Assembly (NCBI RefSeq): GCF_002104995.1
Contig: NW_024468339.1
Location: 1 to 36,518 of the forward strand
Origin: Linderina pennispora
Taxonomy: Eukaryota > Kickxellomycota > Kickxellomycetes > Kickxellales > Kickxellaceae
Direction of reading: 5' to 3'
DNA: 36,518 nucleotides
The stretch's first letter is position 1; each line of letters starts with the position of its first letter. Of the stretch, positions 10,270 to 19,395 are shown piece after piece. The notes below the pieces were generated by a model that saw only the letters and a program-made list of their open reading frames with translations, searched no databases and was not told the DNA's origin. A program made the position numbers and the translations under genes.

Positions 10270-11763
10270 TTATTCTGGACACTCTACTTGCTGGTTGAGA
10301 GTGACCACTGGCTGCTTCAGCCAGCCGAGGTTGCCGACATCGACTTTGATGTGGAAGCGGATGCTGAGCTTGCCTGACCGCTCGAGGTCGCTGCTCTGCA
10401 GACCCGACGACTTGGGCGCGCACTTGGCAAACAGATCGACCAGGGCCGGATCGCTCATGTCCGATGTCAGGTAATGCATGGTGGTGTTGGCCGAGTGGAA
10501 CTGCAGCGTCTGCGGCAGCGACTCCAGGCGAAGTATTTCGGTCTCGATGATTCTGTTCCCGGTGACGCCGTTAAACCCAAGCACATGCACTTTGCTGATG
10601 ACCAGCGGGTAGAAATTGCCGCTGTTGATCGCATAGTTTATCTGCAGCGGCATCATGATGCCAAACAGGCTCTCCTGTTTGTCGTATGTGATTTTGGCCG
10701 GTTCCAGCGCCGACAGGCTGGAGATCGAGATTGACGGCACGCGCGGCCAGAGGAAGAAGCCGACGATCGACAGCAGCACGATCATGGCGAAGGTCGCCGC
10801 CACGCAGTATTTGGCACCGCAGCAGCAGAACGGGAACTTGAAACCTTCCCCGCCCTGGTCGTTTTGCGCCCACGACGCCCCGTTGGCAGCGTTGCCGCGG
10901 TTCGGATCGAACACCACGGGCTTGAACAAGCGGGCTTCGCGCTCATGCGCCTTGGCGCCCAGTATGCGGCGGAACTTGTTGCCGTCGGCCAGCTCCTTCT
11001 GCTTCTCGTCGCCGAAGGCACCCGGCGCCAATAGGCCATTGAACTCTTCGTCGCTGTCCATGTCCGAGGCAAACGACATGCGCAGGTTGAACTCGGACTC
11101 TGGTCCGCCATCGCTGGTCGACAGCAGCTGCTTTGGCTTGTCTGCGATCTGCTCCTGCAATATCTGCTTCTCGGGCAGCTCCTTGTTGTCCAGTGCCAGA
11201 CCGTCGGCTGCGGGCATGGCGGACTGCTCCATTGTCTGCGATGTCTGCAGATCCCCGTCAATGCCCGTCCTGATAACATTCAGCTGCCTGCGGTGGCGCT
11301 TCTTGCGCTTGCGCTTGCCTTCTTCGAGCAGCCGCAGTTCCGCCTGCTTCCGCCGCTCCTCGGCCATGGCTGCTTCTTCGGCGGCGCGGTGTCGGCGTCT
11401 GCCGTACATCATCTCGCTGAGCCGGGCGGCGCCGATCATGCGCTTGGAGAGCGCTGGGGCTCTGCGATATACTATCTCATTTACAGACGGATTATCGCAG
11501 ACGCTGCCGTCGCTGTCGTCATGGCTGCTGTATGAGCCGGTGTAGCCCTGGCCAGCGTACTTTAGGCGGTTTCGGCTCCGGTCTTTGACCTTGATCTTGA
11601 TGTTGGGCAGCGAGCGGTTGTCTGGTAGTGAGCGCAGTCGGTCGTCGAGATCAACCGACTGGGCGCTGCGAGCTGCTGGGATGTGGGCGGCAGTTGATGG
11701 GCGGCTTGCATCCATATCGCTGCCATAGCTGCTATCGCTGCTGCTATCGTCAGGGTAGTACAT
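10270..11763 (-). CDS. Single-pass membrane protein with LEA-2-like lumenal domain (Vac7/Tag1-like architecture)
   Basis: A 497-aa protein. Residues 1-300 are disordered and Ser/charged-rich, with a very basic coiled-coil segment at about 120-160 including KRKRKKRHRR. A CCC cluster at 313-315 could be palmitoylated. One transmembrane helix follows at about 319-339 (CVAATFAMIVLLSIVGFFLW), then a 158-residue C-terminal domain starting PRVPSISISS. Its beta-rich pattern, with the motif MPLQINYAINSGNFYPL, resembles the LEA-2/NHL fold (small residue plus N..N/G..F/YP). This long disordered N-terminus, one helix and LEA-2 domain is also the layout of yeast vacuolar Vac7 and Tag1. The fold call is by pattern only; vacuolar location and lipid-related function are inference. 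Confidence 0.6.
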   Translation of the reverse strand: MYYPDDSSSDSSYGSDMDASRPSTAAHIPAARSAQSVDLDDRLRSLPDNRSLPNIKIKVKDRSRNRLKYAGQGYTGSYSSHDDSDGSVCDNPSVNEIVYRRAPALSKRMIGAARLSEMMYGRRRHRAAEEAAMAEERRKQAELRLLEEGKRKRKKRHRRQLNVIRTGIDGDLQTSQTMEQSAMPAADGLALDNKELPEKQILQEQIADKPKQLLSTSDGGPESEFNLRMSFASDMDSDEEFNGLLAPGAFGDEKQKELADGNKFRRILGAKAHEREARLFKPVVFDPNRGNAANGASWAQNDQGGEGFKFPFCCCGAKYCVAATFAMIVLLSIVGFFLWPRVPSISISSLSALEPAKITYDKQESLFGIMMPLQINYAINSGNFYPLVISKVHVLGFNGVTGNRIIETEILRLESLPQTLQFHSANTTMHYLTSDMSDPALVDLFAKCAPKSSGLQSSDLERSGKLSIRFHIKVDVGNLGWLKQPVVTLNQQVECPE

Positions 11764-12104
11764 GGCTTCTTGGTGCGTGGGAAAGGTGGCTAAATGTTAG
11801 TGTATATTGCGAGAGCCAAAAATGTAATTTCAAAAAGCCGCCGGGAGCCAAACAGCACACACCAGTTCAAATGGGCATGGCTGCCCTGGGCCATGTATTT
11901 TCAGAGTCAGACCCCACATGGTGCACGGTGGAGCCAAAGGATCCTCATGTGTCTGAAACCACCCAGGACCATATGCCAGCCAACACAGTACCTCCGCATT
12001 AAAGGTTTTTGATTGTGAGATGATGTTTGCGATGCATTCAAAAGATAGAAGAGAAAGAGCTTGGGCATGGAGTATTGCAAGGGGCTGGCCAAGTCCAGGG
12101 CCGC
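11764..12104. promoter_or_regulatory. Upstream region of the LEA-2-like gene
   Basis: A 341-bp gap between the LEA-2-like gene start and the 3' end of the retropepsin-fold gene. It should contain the promoter of the former and the terminator of the latter. I find no coding sequence or named motif. Confidence 0.35.
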
Positions 12105-13890
12105 TCAGCGAGCAGAGATCTGGCGCACGGGCACAGTCACTGTTGTGCACAGCTGCTCCAGATGCAGCCGGTTGTCCTTGATGTGGCCCTTGTTTCCAAC
12201 ACAAAAGTCGTTGGCAAGAACCAGGTCGCGCGGCATCTCGACGCCCGGCTGGACGACCTGGAAGTCATGCGTGAACGACATGTTGCCGCACACGAACGGC
12301 AGCCCCGCGACCTTGCCCACCACCGGCCAGCTGGTGCCGCGGCGGTCCCACACACGCCCATGGTGCGGTGTCCGCTGGATTATCATGCCCATCTGCGTCG
12401 CAAGGTTTACCGAAATCAGCGACGCCTGCAGTGATGACGATACCGCGGCATCAATCTTCCTGCCCGCCAGCTTCAGCGTCACCGCATATTCGATGCCGGA
12501 TTTAGGCGCTGCGTGCCCCTGCTGCCTTGTCTCCACCGAACCAAGGCCGCCGGTCGCCGTTCTCACGACATTGAGCGAGGACTTTGCCGCCAATGCCGGG
12601 CTGCCATTGTCGGCCACCGACACCGACAATGGCCGGAACAGATCAGCCGACGAGGTCCTGGATCTAGGACGCTGCGGGGGCTCGGCCAGCGGGTTCATAG
12701 CGCTGTTGCGCACCGATTTTGTGTTACTGCCAGCGCCGTTCAGCCTGCTACTGTTGGGCTTTACGCTGCCGCCATCAATGCCTGCCGAGGACTATAAACC
12801 AGAAAAAAACAACGGAGCACACAATCAGTCAGTGCGTGAACACGCGGGATTCAAGTTTTGGCTGACACCATCTCAGCCGCATGCGAACACGCCCAGCGAG
12901 CCTCTTGTCGGTGGAAGCTGCTCGCACACTCCCCCAAAAAACGCAAAACAAAAGGCAAGGCAGATCACGTTCCGAAAGGGAGGGCGATAGTGGTTATATA
13001 CTGTGTGTGCGGGCATGTGCGAATCCGAATAGGAGGCAAAAACAGGAGCAAAGGGAGGGGAGGCCAAGATGCATGGCGGTTGTTGTCCGCAAGAAAAAAC
13101 ATTCACAAAAGAGACATCAGGTATTGCTTACCGTCTTGGAGACAAACATCGACATGGTCGTGGCCTGGCGGCGGCTCTCGGCCACCCTGGAATCGCGCTT
13201 GGCCGGCTTGCCCTCGCCGGCATGCTTGTTGTGGCCATGCCGCGAGAAAAAACTGCTCTGGGCTCCTCTGCCGCTGCCATCGCTGCTACCGCCAGCACTG
13301 TCGCCGCGGCTCCGATGGCTGTTGGTCGATGTTACTGTGCTCGACGACGCCGGCGACATCTCGACCCCTGGCGCACTGATAGCCCCGCGGCCGCGCACAG
13401 ACCCGCCACTCCCCGGCTGCAGCCGCCCCGCGGCCATATTGGGCGTAGACATGGCGCCTGCACCTTGTGCCAAAACGGTCGACGACGACGACGACGAGCG
13501 CTGGTGCGACATCCACGCCGGCGGAGCCGACACGCGGCTGATGTATTCGACCCGGCGCTGGCACTCGTCCTGCAGGTCGGTCAGGATTTGGTCCAGGGCC
13601 ACGTTCTCGGGGAACAGTCGCCGCGCCTCGCCCTGGAAGTCGGCAATCTTGCCCAGGAACTCCTCCATCTCTGCCAGCTGCGCAACGATCGACCCGCTGC
13701 TGTTGCTGGTTGCGTTGTTGGGCGCTGTGCTGGTGAACCGCGGCAAGGCCGGCATGCTCATGTTTGCCGACGATGACGGCGCTGTCGAGTATGGCGACGA
13801 CTCCTCGGATCCGCTGGCGATGTTGTCGAGCGCCGAGCCGCGCCGGCTGCTGGAGCGTGTGTTCTTGGAGCGGAAAAATGGTACCTTCAT
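12105..13890 (-). CDS. Two-exon protein: Ser-rich/coiled-coil N-terminus and retropepsin-fold domain lacking the catalytic DTG
   Basis: I join exon 1 (13890-13132) to exon 2 (12791-12105) across a 340-bp intron with donor GTAAGC and acceptor TTTATAG; both ends are phase 0 and the frame stays open, giving 481 aa. Residues 1-60 are Ser/Pro-rich; 66-120 are helical and coiled-coil-like (AEMEEFLGKIADFQGEARRL); 125-350 are low-complexity Ser/Gly. Residues 353-467 match the retropepsin/DDI1 fold: YAVTLKLAGRKIDAA, then a flap-like region, then the second-lobe signature DLVLANDFCVG followed by NRLHLEQ, corresponding to the usual ILGNDFL and final strand. The catalytic Asp-Thr-Gly site reads VSSSLQA, so it should be inactive. 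It lacks reverse transcriptase or integrase neighbours, suggesting a domesticated or ancient host domain. Function is unknown. Confidence 0.65.
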
Positions 13891-13924
13891 CAGCTATTAA
13901 CAGGTGTGTATGACGTTAGAGATA

Positions 13925-13956
13925 CGGGGAAAGAGAGAGAGAAAAAGAGAGAGAGG
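13925..13956. repeat. GA-rich purine tract
   Basis: A run of GA and AAAGAGAGA units lies just upstream of the start of the retropepsin-fold gene. Purine tracts of this kind are common in fungal promoters, so it may belong to that promoter. Confidence 0.5.
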
Positions 13957-14255
13957 TGCGTTCTTGAAAAATAGAGTGAGCGTGCAAAAAGGTGTCAGCG
14001 AAGCAGGAAAGAAGGGAATAAAAATGCTAGTCTGGTGGAAAAAGAGAGTAGAGCTTGCTCTGCTGGTGCTGCTGCTGACCCTCCCCCATTCATGCGAGGG
14101 GCAAGGCAGGCTGATAGAACCGGCGGCCCCCCAATTTTAGCTGTCTATTTTTACCTGCACTGGGCCGGCTCCGTAAATTGGCACCCTAAAAAAAGCAGAT
14201 TTGCTGAAAGCGATGTTGGAGCCGACCACTAACCGCTGCGTGGCGTGGTCAATCT

Positions 14256-15476
14256 TCACCGCCCACTGTCAAACATGCGGGCCAGCTCCAGGACCGACGC
14301 CTTGCCCCTTCCAGAGGGCGACGCCTGGGTGGTCGGTTTGTTCTGCTCAGGGACGGCTGCTGCATGGCTGCTCGGAATATGGTGGTGCTGCTTGCACGAG
14401 CACGCACAGGCTGGGCATACTGGTGGCGTAGCGGGTGCCCTGGGAGTAGTAGTTGGCTGGGCTAGGACTGCTGGGGCTGTCGGGACCGCTGAAGGCGGAG
14501 GAGGGGGAGGAGGGGGCGGCGGCGGCGGCGGTGGTGGTGGTGGTGGTGGTGGTGGTGGCGGCGGGGGAGGGGCGGGAGCAGGGGCAGGGGCAGGCAGAGA
14601 CGCAGTTACATTTGAAGGCGATGTCGTCACTGGGGGTGGTGGAGGGGCTGCTGGTGGTTGTGCAGCCAGTGGTGGTGCTGGTGCCGCAATCGCCGATGAG
14701 CACGGCATGGGAGGTGGTGGAGGCGGTGGAGGCGGCGGTGCTGGGGGTGGTGGTGCTACTGCTTGCTGGACCGGGCCATGTATACCGGGGCTTACTGTAT
14801 GCCGGGCCAGACCACTCCGAGCATCCCCGACTGGAGCCTCGAGAATGGAGTCAATATCCTTGAGCATCTCGTTGGCCATCTCTCCGGTCTTCCTGGACCG
14901 CTCCATTTCCTCAGTCAGCGAATCTCGTGTCCTCAAACACTGGCTCCACATATCCATCAATGGCGACGACTGGCTGGCGACAGACAGCGTCTCGGTCGAC
15001 GCAGGGCTCTGGGCAGCAGATTTAGCCTGAATAAGTAGGCCCTTGATTTTCAATGGCTGCCGCTTCTTTGCAGCTGCACCCGGTGACTGGGTGCTTGCCT
15101 GCGCTGTCTCCACCGCAGCTGCCTCTGCTTGCCTGCGGGTCATGCGCAAAGCAATTGTGCTGTCTGAACTGTGCTGGTGGGGCCGGTGCTCCTTTGGAGG
15201 CTCTACACGCGGGTTGAATCGCAGCGGCACGTTGACAGGCGCTGCTTCGCGCTGCAGCTGACCCATGTCTTGGACCATCTGCATCAGCTGCCGCAGCATC
15301 ATCCATTGCTCGTCGAGTCGTCGGCATACGTGGTCGCGAAACGCTGTGACCTCGGCACCGTCGATTTCGCTGCTCGACTCGGTCCAGCAGGGCGATGGCC
15401 CAAACCACGCACCGCCTCCCTGCTGCGTCTCTTCGCTCGGCAGCCGCCTTTTGCTCACGGATTTTCTTCGGTACAT
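14256..15476 (-). CDS. Poly-proline protein of unknown function
   Basis: A 406-aa protein that I do not recognise. The N-terminus is basic (MYRRKSVSKRR). A helical segment at about 45-75 (HVCRRLDEQWMMLRQLMQMVQDM) may form a coiled coil, and another lies at about 180-212. Proline runs dominate 240-330, including 26 consecutive prolines at 303-328; such tracts bind profilin, SH3 or WW partners. It ends in a short amphipathic motif, ASVLELARMFDSGR. An alternative 3' end is possible: a 74-bp intron (14259-14186; donor GTGAAG, acceptor CTTTTTTTAG) would remove the stop and add 15 residues ending at TAA 14139-14137. Profilin/actin involvement is only a guess. The codon run is slippage-prone, so the proline count may vary. 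Confidence 0.65.
   Translation of the reverse strand: MYRRKSVSKRRLPSEETQQGGGAWFGPSPCWTESSSEIDGAEVTAFRDHVCRRLDEQWMMLRQLMQMVQDMGQLQREAAPVNVPLRFNPRVEPPKEHRPHQHSSDSTIALRMTRRQAEAAAVETAQASTQSPGAAAKKRQPLKIKGLLIQAKSAAQSPASTETLSVASQSSPLMDMWSQCLRTRDSLTEEMERSRKTGEMANEMLKDIDSILEAPVGDARSGLARHTVSPGIHGPVQQAVAPPPPAPPPPPPPPPPMPCSSAIAAPAPPLAAQPPAAPPPPPVTTSPSNVTASLPAPAPAPAPPPPPPPPPPPPPPPPPPPPPPPPPPSAVPTAPAVLAQPTTTPRAPATPPVCPACACSCKQHHHIPSSHAAAVPEQNKPTTQASPSGRGKASVLELARMFDSGR
14490..14580. repeat. GGN trinucleotide microsatellite (encodes poly-Pro on minus strand)
   Basis: A near-pure run of GGA/GGC/GGT triplets encodes the longest proline run of the minus-strand protein. Synonymous third-base blocks (GGC then GGT) show expansion of separate sub-blocks. 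A weaker run of the same kind lies at about 14705-14757. Confidence 0.8.
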
Positions 15477-15634
15477 TATTCAACGACAGGCGAAATATTG
15501 GGACTGCTAATATACGGATATGCTGGACGAAAGGAATGAGAAACAAGCGCAGGCCTGCAGACCACCAGTCCCCTGCAATTCCTCCATGCGTTTATTAACA
15601 GCGCCACCCACGGGCCTGGACCAGGCCCGTTTTA

Positions 15635-16213
15635 TCACGATACGTTGGCGACGCCCAAACAAACAACTACCTCGCTTGTCTCCAGCCCAGCTCCTTGTAG
15701 TGCTGCCAGAGTCGTTGGAGCGAACTGCGACAGATGCGCCACGGCCCGATCTCCCGAAATGAGCTTGGTTGTCACCAGCTTGAATTCCGATGCGACCTTG
15801 GCGCCTTGAAACCGCATATCGACCGACAGGGCTGCTGTAGCAGGCGGATCAAGCTCCAATGCCAGCGCGTCCCCCGCACCGCCGTTGCGCTCAACATTAT
15901 ACGCACAGTACCTTACTTTTACACAATCTGGTGCGTACTGCGAGACGTAAACGTCGTAGTAGGCTGGCGTTGTCGTGCCAGAGACCATGCAGCTGTGGAT
16001 ATGTGGGGGCCGGTGGGCTGGCACTGCCAATATCGAGTAGTGCTCCGTCTCGCTGCCCGCAGGGACAAACATGTGTCCCTGCATCCACTCCCTCGGCTGC
16101 AGCTCCTTGTCGTTCCCTCCTGTTTGCTGCGGCAAATCAACCCCCGCTACTTCTTTTGGCGGCGAGATTGCGTCGATTGGACACAGCCATATCTGCGTGA
16201 TTCCAGAGACCAT
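15635..16213 (-). CDS. Small protein of unknown function
   Basis: A 192-aa reading frame beginning at the ATG at 16211-16213. The frame is open up to 16282 without a Met, and a good splice acceptor (TTTTGATATACAG) lies at its upstream edge, so either a 5' UTR intron or an unseen first exon is possible. Visible features are a PREWMQGHMFVP segment, an HRPPHIHSCMVSG stretch, and a beta-rich second half with YYDVYVSQYAPDCVKVRYCAYNVE. I see no transmembrane helix after the start and recognise no family. It lies between the poly-Pro gene and the J-protein gene on the same strand, only about 100 bp from the latter's stop. Codon use resembles its neighbours, so it is probably real. Confidence 0.5.
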   Translation of the reverse strand: MVSGITQIWLCPIDAISPPKEVAGVDLPQQTGGNDKELQPREWMQGHMFVPAGSETEHYSILAVPAHRPPHIHSCMVSGTTTPAYYDVYVSQYAPDCVKVRYCAYNVERNGGAGDALALELDPPATAALSVDMRFQGAKVASEFKLVTTKLISGDRAVAHLSQFAPTTLAALQGAGLETSEVVVCLGVANVS

Positions 16214-16314
16214 CGTATGCGAAACATAGAGCCAAGAACACAAGCTGCGCGCCACCACCAACTTTGCAAACCTGTATATCAAAATTAAAATGCGCTATTA
16301 GAATGGGCCTGAAA

Positions 16315-17541
16315 CTATCTAAACCGCTTCAGCTCGTCGCACGCCGGCAGCCTCATTGCCTCTGCCTCACGCAGCTTGTCCTTGTCACCGCCAACACCAA
16401 ACCACCCTTGCGCCATGTGGATCTTGTTTCGCTTGGCCTCCATCTGCTGCCGGCACTTGCGCTGCAGACGCGAAATGTACTGTGACTCGACATCCAGCTC
16501 GAACTGCCACAGCTTTGACGACTTCTTTGCCACAATCGACTGCGAGAACTCGGAGCTATCAACCCAGTACTGGACATTCCGGTGCTGTGTGACGCGCACC
16601 TGCGAGTACTGGCTGGTTGGCTGGAACGCGTATGTCGGCGGTGCCTCCTCGCCAAAAAGCATCGAGATGATGGTCGACGCAAAGTACGTGAAGACTAGCA
16701 GCAGCAATGGTAGGAACTGAAGCCATGTCGCTCTTGCACCATCATCCTCGTTGGCGCGCTGTTGCCTGAACCGCTGCTGGTTCATGTTGATCGGGAACCC
16801 ACGCCGCTGCTGGAACCGCACGCCGGGTCCAAACTGCACTCCATATTGGCCAAAGTCGCCACCAAAGAACATGTTGAATAGATCCTCTGGAGAGATCTCC
16901 TGCTCGAACCCACCAGCCATTGGCCGTCCGCCCGCACGGTGGAACATGTTGCTGCCACCAGCCGACGCCGAGGGTGTGCCGCGCGACTCGACGCCATAGC
17001 GGTCATAGTACGCCCTCTTGTCTGCATCGCTCAGCACTGTAAACGCTTGCGCAACCAGCTTGAATGCCTCGTCAGCTCCGGGTGCTGTGTTCTTGTCTGG
17101 ATGAAACACGAGCGCTGATTTCCGGTACGCCTTTTTGATTTCGACCTCTGTCGCTGTCTTTTGCACTCCCAGAACGGCATAGTAGTCGCTCTTTGCCGCC
17201 ATTACACGCCGCACTGCCGACAGCTGCTCTGGGGTGTGTCTGGGCTTTTCGCTCTCGGCTGGTGCTGCCTGCCTTGGCGCGCGCCGTTGTCTGAGCTCGG
17301 GACCAGCCTCCTTCTTTTCGCCACCTGCAGCTTTTGTCTCTTCAGCTGCAGATGCTGTCTCCTGGTCTTGACTCGGCGCTGACGAGCGCTCGAACTCTGC
17401 AATTTTTGCCTCCGCCGATGGAGTCGGGTACAGTGAATTGGACTTGCGCGCAAGCCTCAGCGCCCCTTCCTTGTCGCCGCTCTCCCATTTCCGCTGAGCA
17501 ATTGCCAGCGCCCGCGCAGCCTCATCTACGTTTGCCTCCAT
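16315..17541 (-). CDS. ER-membrane J-protein, DNAJB12/DNAJB14/Hlj1 family
   Basis: A 408-aa HSP40 co-chaperone that stimulates Hsp70 at the cytosolic face of the ER and takes part in ER-associated degradation. The J domain is at about 118-183 ([11 protein letters not shown] at 147-149, YYDRYG). A helical N-terminal region before it begins [30 protein letters not shown], resembling the TPR-like start of DNAJB12. After the J domain come [14 protein letters not shown], typical of the family, and a Gly/Phe/Gln-rich part. One transmembrane helix lies at about 272-295, followed by the conserved C-terminal DUF1977 region ([15 protein letters not shown], then VQYWVDSS). Length and order fit the family. 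The gene ends with TAG at the expected family end, which shows TAG is a normal stop here. Confidence 0.88.
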   Translation of the reverse strand: MEANVDEAARALAIAQRKWESGDKEGALRLARKSNSLYPTPSAEAKIAEFERSSAPSQDQETASAAEETKAAGGEKKEAGPELRQRRAPRQAAPAESEKPRHTPEQLSAVRRVMAAKSDYYAVLGVQKTATEVEIKKAYRKSALVFHPDKNTAPGADEAFKLVAQAFTVLSDADKRAYYDRYGVESRGTPSASAGGSNMFHRAGGRPMAGGFEQEISPEDLFNMFFGGDFGQYGVQFGPGVRFQQRRGFPINMNQQRFRQQRANEDDGARATWLQFLPLLLLVFTYFASTIISMLFGEEAPPTYAFQPTSQYSQVRVTQHRNVQYWVDSSEFSQSIVAKKSSKLWQFELDVESQYISRLQRKCRQQMEAKRNKIHMAQGWFGVGGDKDKLREAEAMRLPACDELKRFR

Positions 17542-17859
17542 TATCGAATAAAATGATGAATAGACTAAATGTTTGTTACAGATGCTGGGAAGGCAGGAAA
17601 AATCGAGGCTTCAAGAGAGCAGCACTGAACATCCAAAAGCATGAGGATATGTGGCCAATCGCAGCAGCCAAGCACATTGCTTAATTATCGCTAATAATGA
17701 TCAAGACAGTAGCCCATTTTGAAACCACAGCAACATCAACTGCAAAATGAACCAAACCATGCACCGTCGCACATTGATCCTTCTCGTATATAGTCCATTC
17801 TATTAACTGTATTTTGAGTGAGGGCTAATGGCGCCGAAATGATTATTGAGTGGGCCTAA
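17542..17859. promoter_or_regulatory. Upstream region of the J-protein gene
   Basis: A 318-bp non-coding gap between the J-protein start and the 3' end of the sugar-transporter gene. It holds the likely promoter of the former and terminator of the latter. I see no named motif. Confidence 0.35.
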
Positions 17860-19395
17860 TCAGGCCTCAACACCAGCAGCGACATGAGATTCCCCTGTGT
17901 CGGCAGCCTCGGCACGAACCATCTCATCTTTCTCACTCGCAGCGCTAACCTGCCACTTTTTGCCAACGACAATGTGGATACCAACCGAGTGAACACGGAC
18001 CGTGTCCTCAATACGGCGATCCTTGGTCTCCGGGACGAACAGGAAAACAAAGCAGACAGCAGCAATGTTCCACGCCATGAAGAAGAAGAAGGTCCAGTTG
18101 TCCCAAGCAGCCTGCATGGGCGGGAAAATGACGCCAATGACAAAGGTGAACAGGTAGCCGATACCAGTACCAATGGCAGACATGGCGGTCATCGCATATC
18201 CAGGAGTCATTTCTGAGGCTGCAGCCCACGGGATGGTTCCGACGCCGAGGTTGAAGAAGGCGTTGAACAGGAACACCATGGTCACCACCAGTCCGGTAAT
18301 GTCCCTGACTGAGCCGGCGACCATGATAGCGGAGAAGATGCCCATTGTGCCATGGGAAAACATGAGCAGGGTGCGGCGGCCAAAGTAGGCACCAAGGATC
18401 ATTCCGAAGAAAGTGAAAATTAGAGCGCACACCGAGATAATGAACGACAGGATCTGGGCCAGAGTGGGGATGTTGGCGGGGTTATCATGCGTCGACTTGT
18501 TGATGATCTGCGACGAGTAGAAAATGACAGCATTGATACCGCACAGCTGTTGGAAGAACATGAGTGCCGATACACAGAGCAGCTGGTGGCGGAGGTTGTC
18601 GGGGGTCTGGCCGCGCAGGACCTGCATGACATTGACATCGGCGGTGCGCTCACGGTTCTCCCTGTCAGTCTGGATAATGTCGCTCATCTCTTCTTCGATG
18701 TCAGCACCAGCACGGAACTTTTGCAGTGCCTCGCGCGCCTCGTCAATGCGGCCATTCTTGACCAGCCATTTGGGCGACTCGGGAGCGAACGGGAACAGCG
18801 CAAAGTTGATCAGGCCAAAGACGCCGGTGATGGCGAACAAGATGCGCCAGCGAGGGGGAGGAGCGAGGCCCAGGGCACATGCGTTGTCAATCATGATACC
18901 AAAGTTACAAGCAAATTGCAGGGCACCGCTCAGGATGTTACGGCTACGCGGTGTAGCCATATCTGAGACGTAGGTCGCCATGGCGTTGTTGGCGGCACCA
19001 GCGGCAACACCGACAACAAGACGGCCGATGATGAACTGCGGGATCTTGGTGGTCAGCAACAGCAACAGGGCACCAACAACGTTGAGCAGAGCGAACCAGC
19101 ACAGGACAAACTTGTATCCCTTGCGGTTAATAATAGGGTTGGAGACGACAGCACCGATGATGGCACCAATGGCAAAGCAACCAACAACTAGACCCCAAAC
19201 AGTTCCGGACTTGACATAGATGCAAGACGGGAAGCGGCCGTAGTACTTGCGGCCAGTAACACAGTTTTGCAAGACATCGCCGGGGATATTCACGGAACCG
19301 ATGTTCCAACCAAAGTTGAAACTACCGATGGCGGCCAGGATGGTACAGAAGACCTGGTACCTTGTAACTCCAAGCGTGCGTGAGTCAACTGGCAT
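17860..19395 (-). CDS. MFS hexose transporter (sugar porter family)
   Basis: A 511-aa, twelve-helix plasma-membrane sugar porter. Motifs include the NRKGYK loop after helix 2, GRLVVGVAAG, PESPKWL at about 205-211 after helix 6, QQLCGINAVIFYSS at about 282-295 in helix 7, YFGRRTLLM after helix 8 and VPETKDRRIE after helix 12. The QQL.GIN.V.YYS pattern is typical of hexose carriers of the GLUT/HXT type. The frame is open to 19458, but I start at the Met at 19393-19395 (MPVDSRTLGVTRYQ), which places the first helix normally. The C-terminal tail is acidic and Ala-rich, as is common for regulated porters. It is the last clear housekeeping gene before the repeat-rich right half, and its own 5' region is long. 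Substrate cannot be fixed from sequence alone. Confidence 0.9.
   Translation of the reverse strand: MPVDSRTLGVTRYQVFCTILAAIGSFNFGWNIGSVNIPGDVLQNCVTGRKYYGRFPSCIYVKSGTVWGLVVGCFAIGAIIGAVVSNPIINRKGYKFVLCWFALLNVVGALLLLLTTKIPQFIIGRLVVGVAAGAANNAMATYVSDMATPRSRNILSGALQFACNFGIMIDNACALGLAPPPRWRILFAITGVFGLINFALFPFAPESPKWLVKNGRIDEAREALQKFRAGADIEEEMSDIIQTDRENRERTADVNVMQVLRGQTPDNLRHQLLCVSALMFFQQLCGINAVIFYSSQIINKSTHDNPANIPTLAQILSFIISVCALIFTFFGMILGAYFGRRTLLMFSHGTMGIFSAIMVAGSVRDITGLVVTMVFLFNAFFNLGVGTIPWAAASEMTPGYAMTAMSAIGTGIGYLFTFVIGVIFPPMQAAWDNWTFFFFMAWNIAAVCFVFLFVPETKDRRIEDTVRVHSVGIHIVVGKKWQVSAASEKDEMVRAEAADTGESHVAAGVEA

Noticed and set aside
12881-13900. 339-codon plus-strand frame opposite the retropepsin-fold gene
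   Set aside because: It overlaps the minus-strand exon 1 and the intron, and shows no domain. The minus-strand model has matching splice phases and a recognisable fold.
14245-15030. Poly-glycine protein on the plus strand
   Set aside because: It is the complement of the poly-proline codons. The minus-strand frame is longer and has non-repetitive, protein-like flanks.
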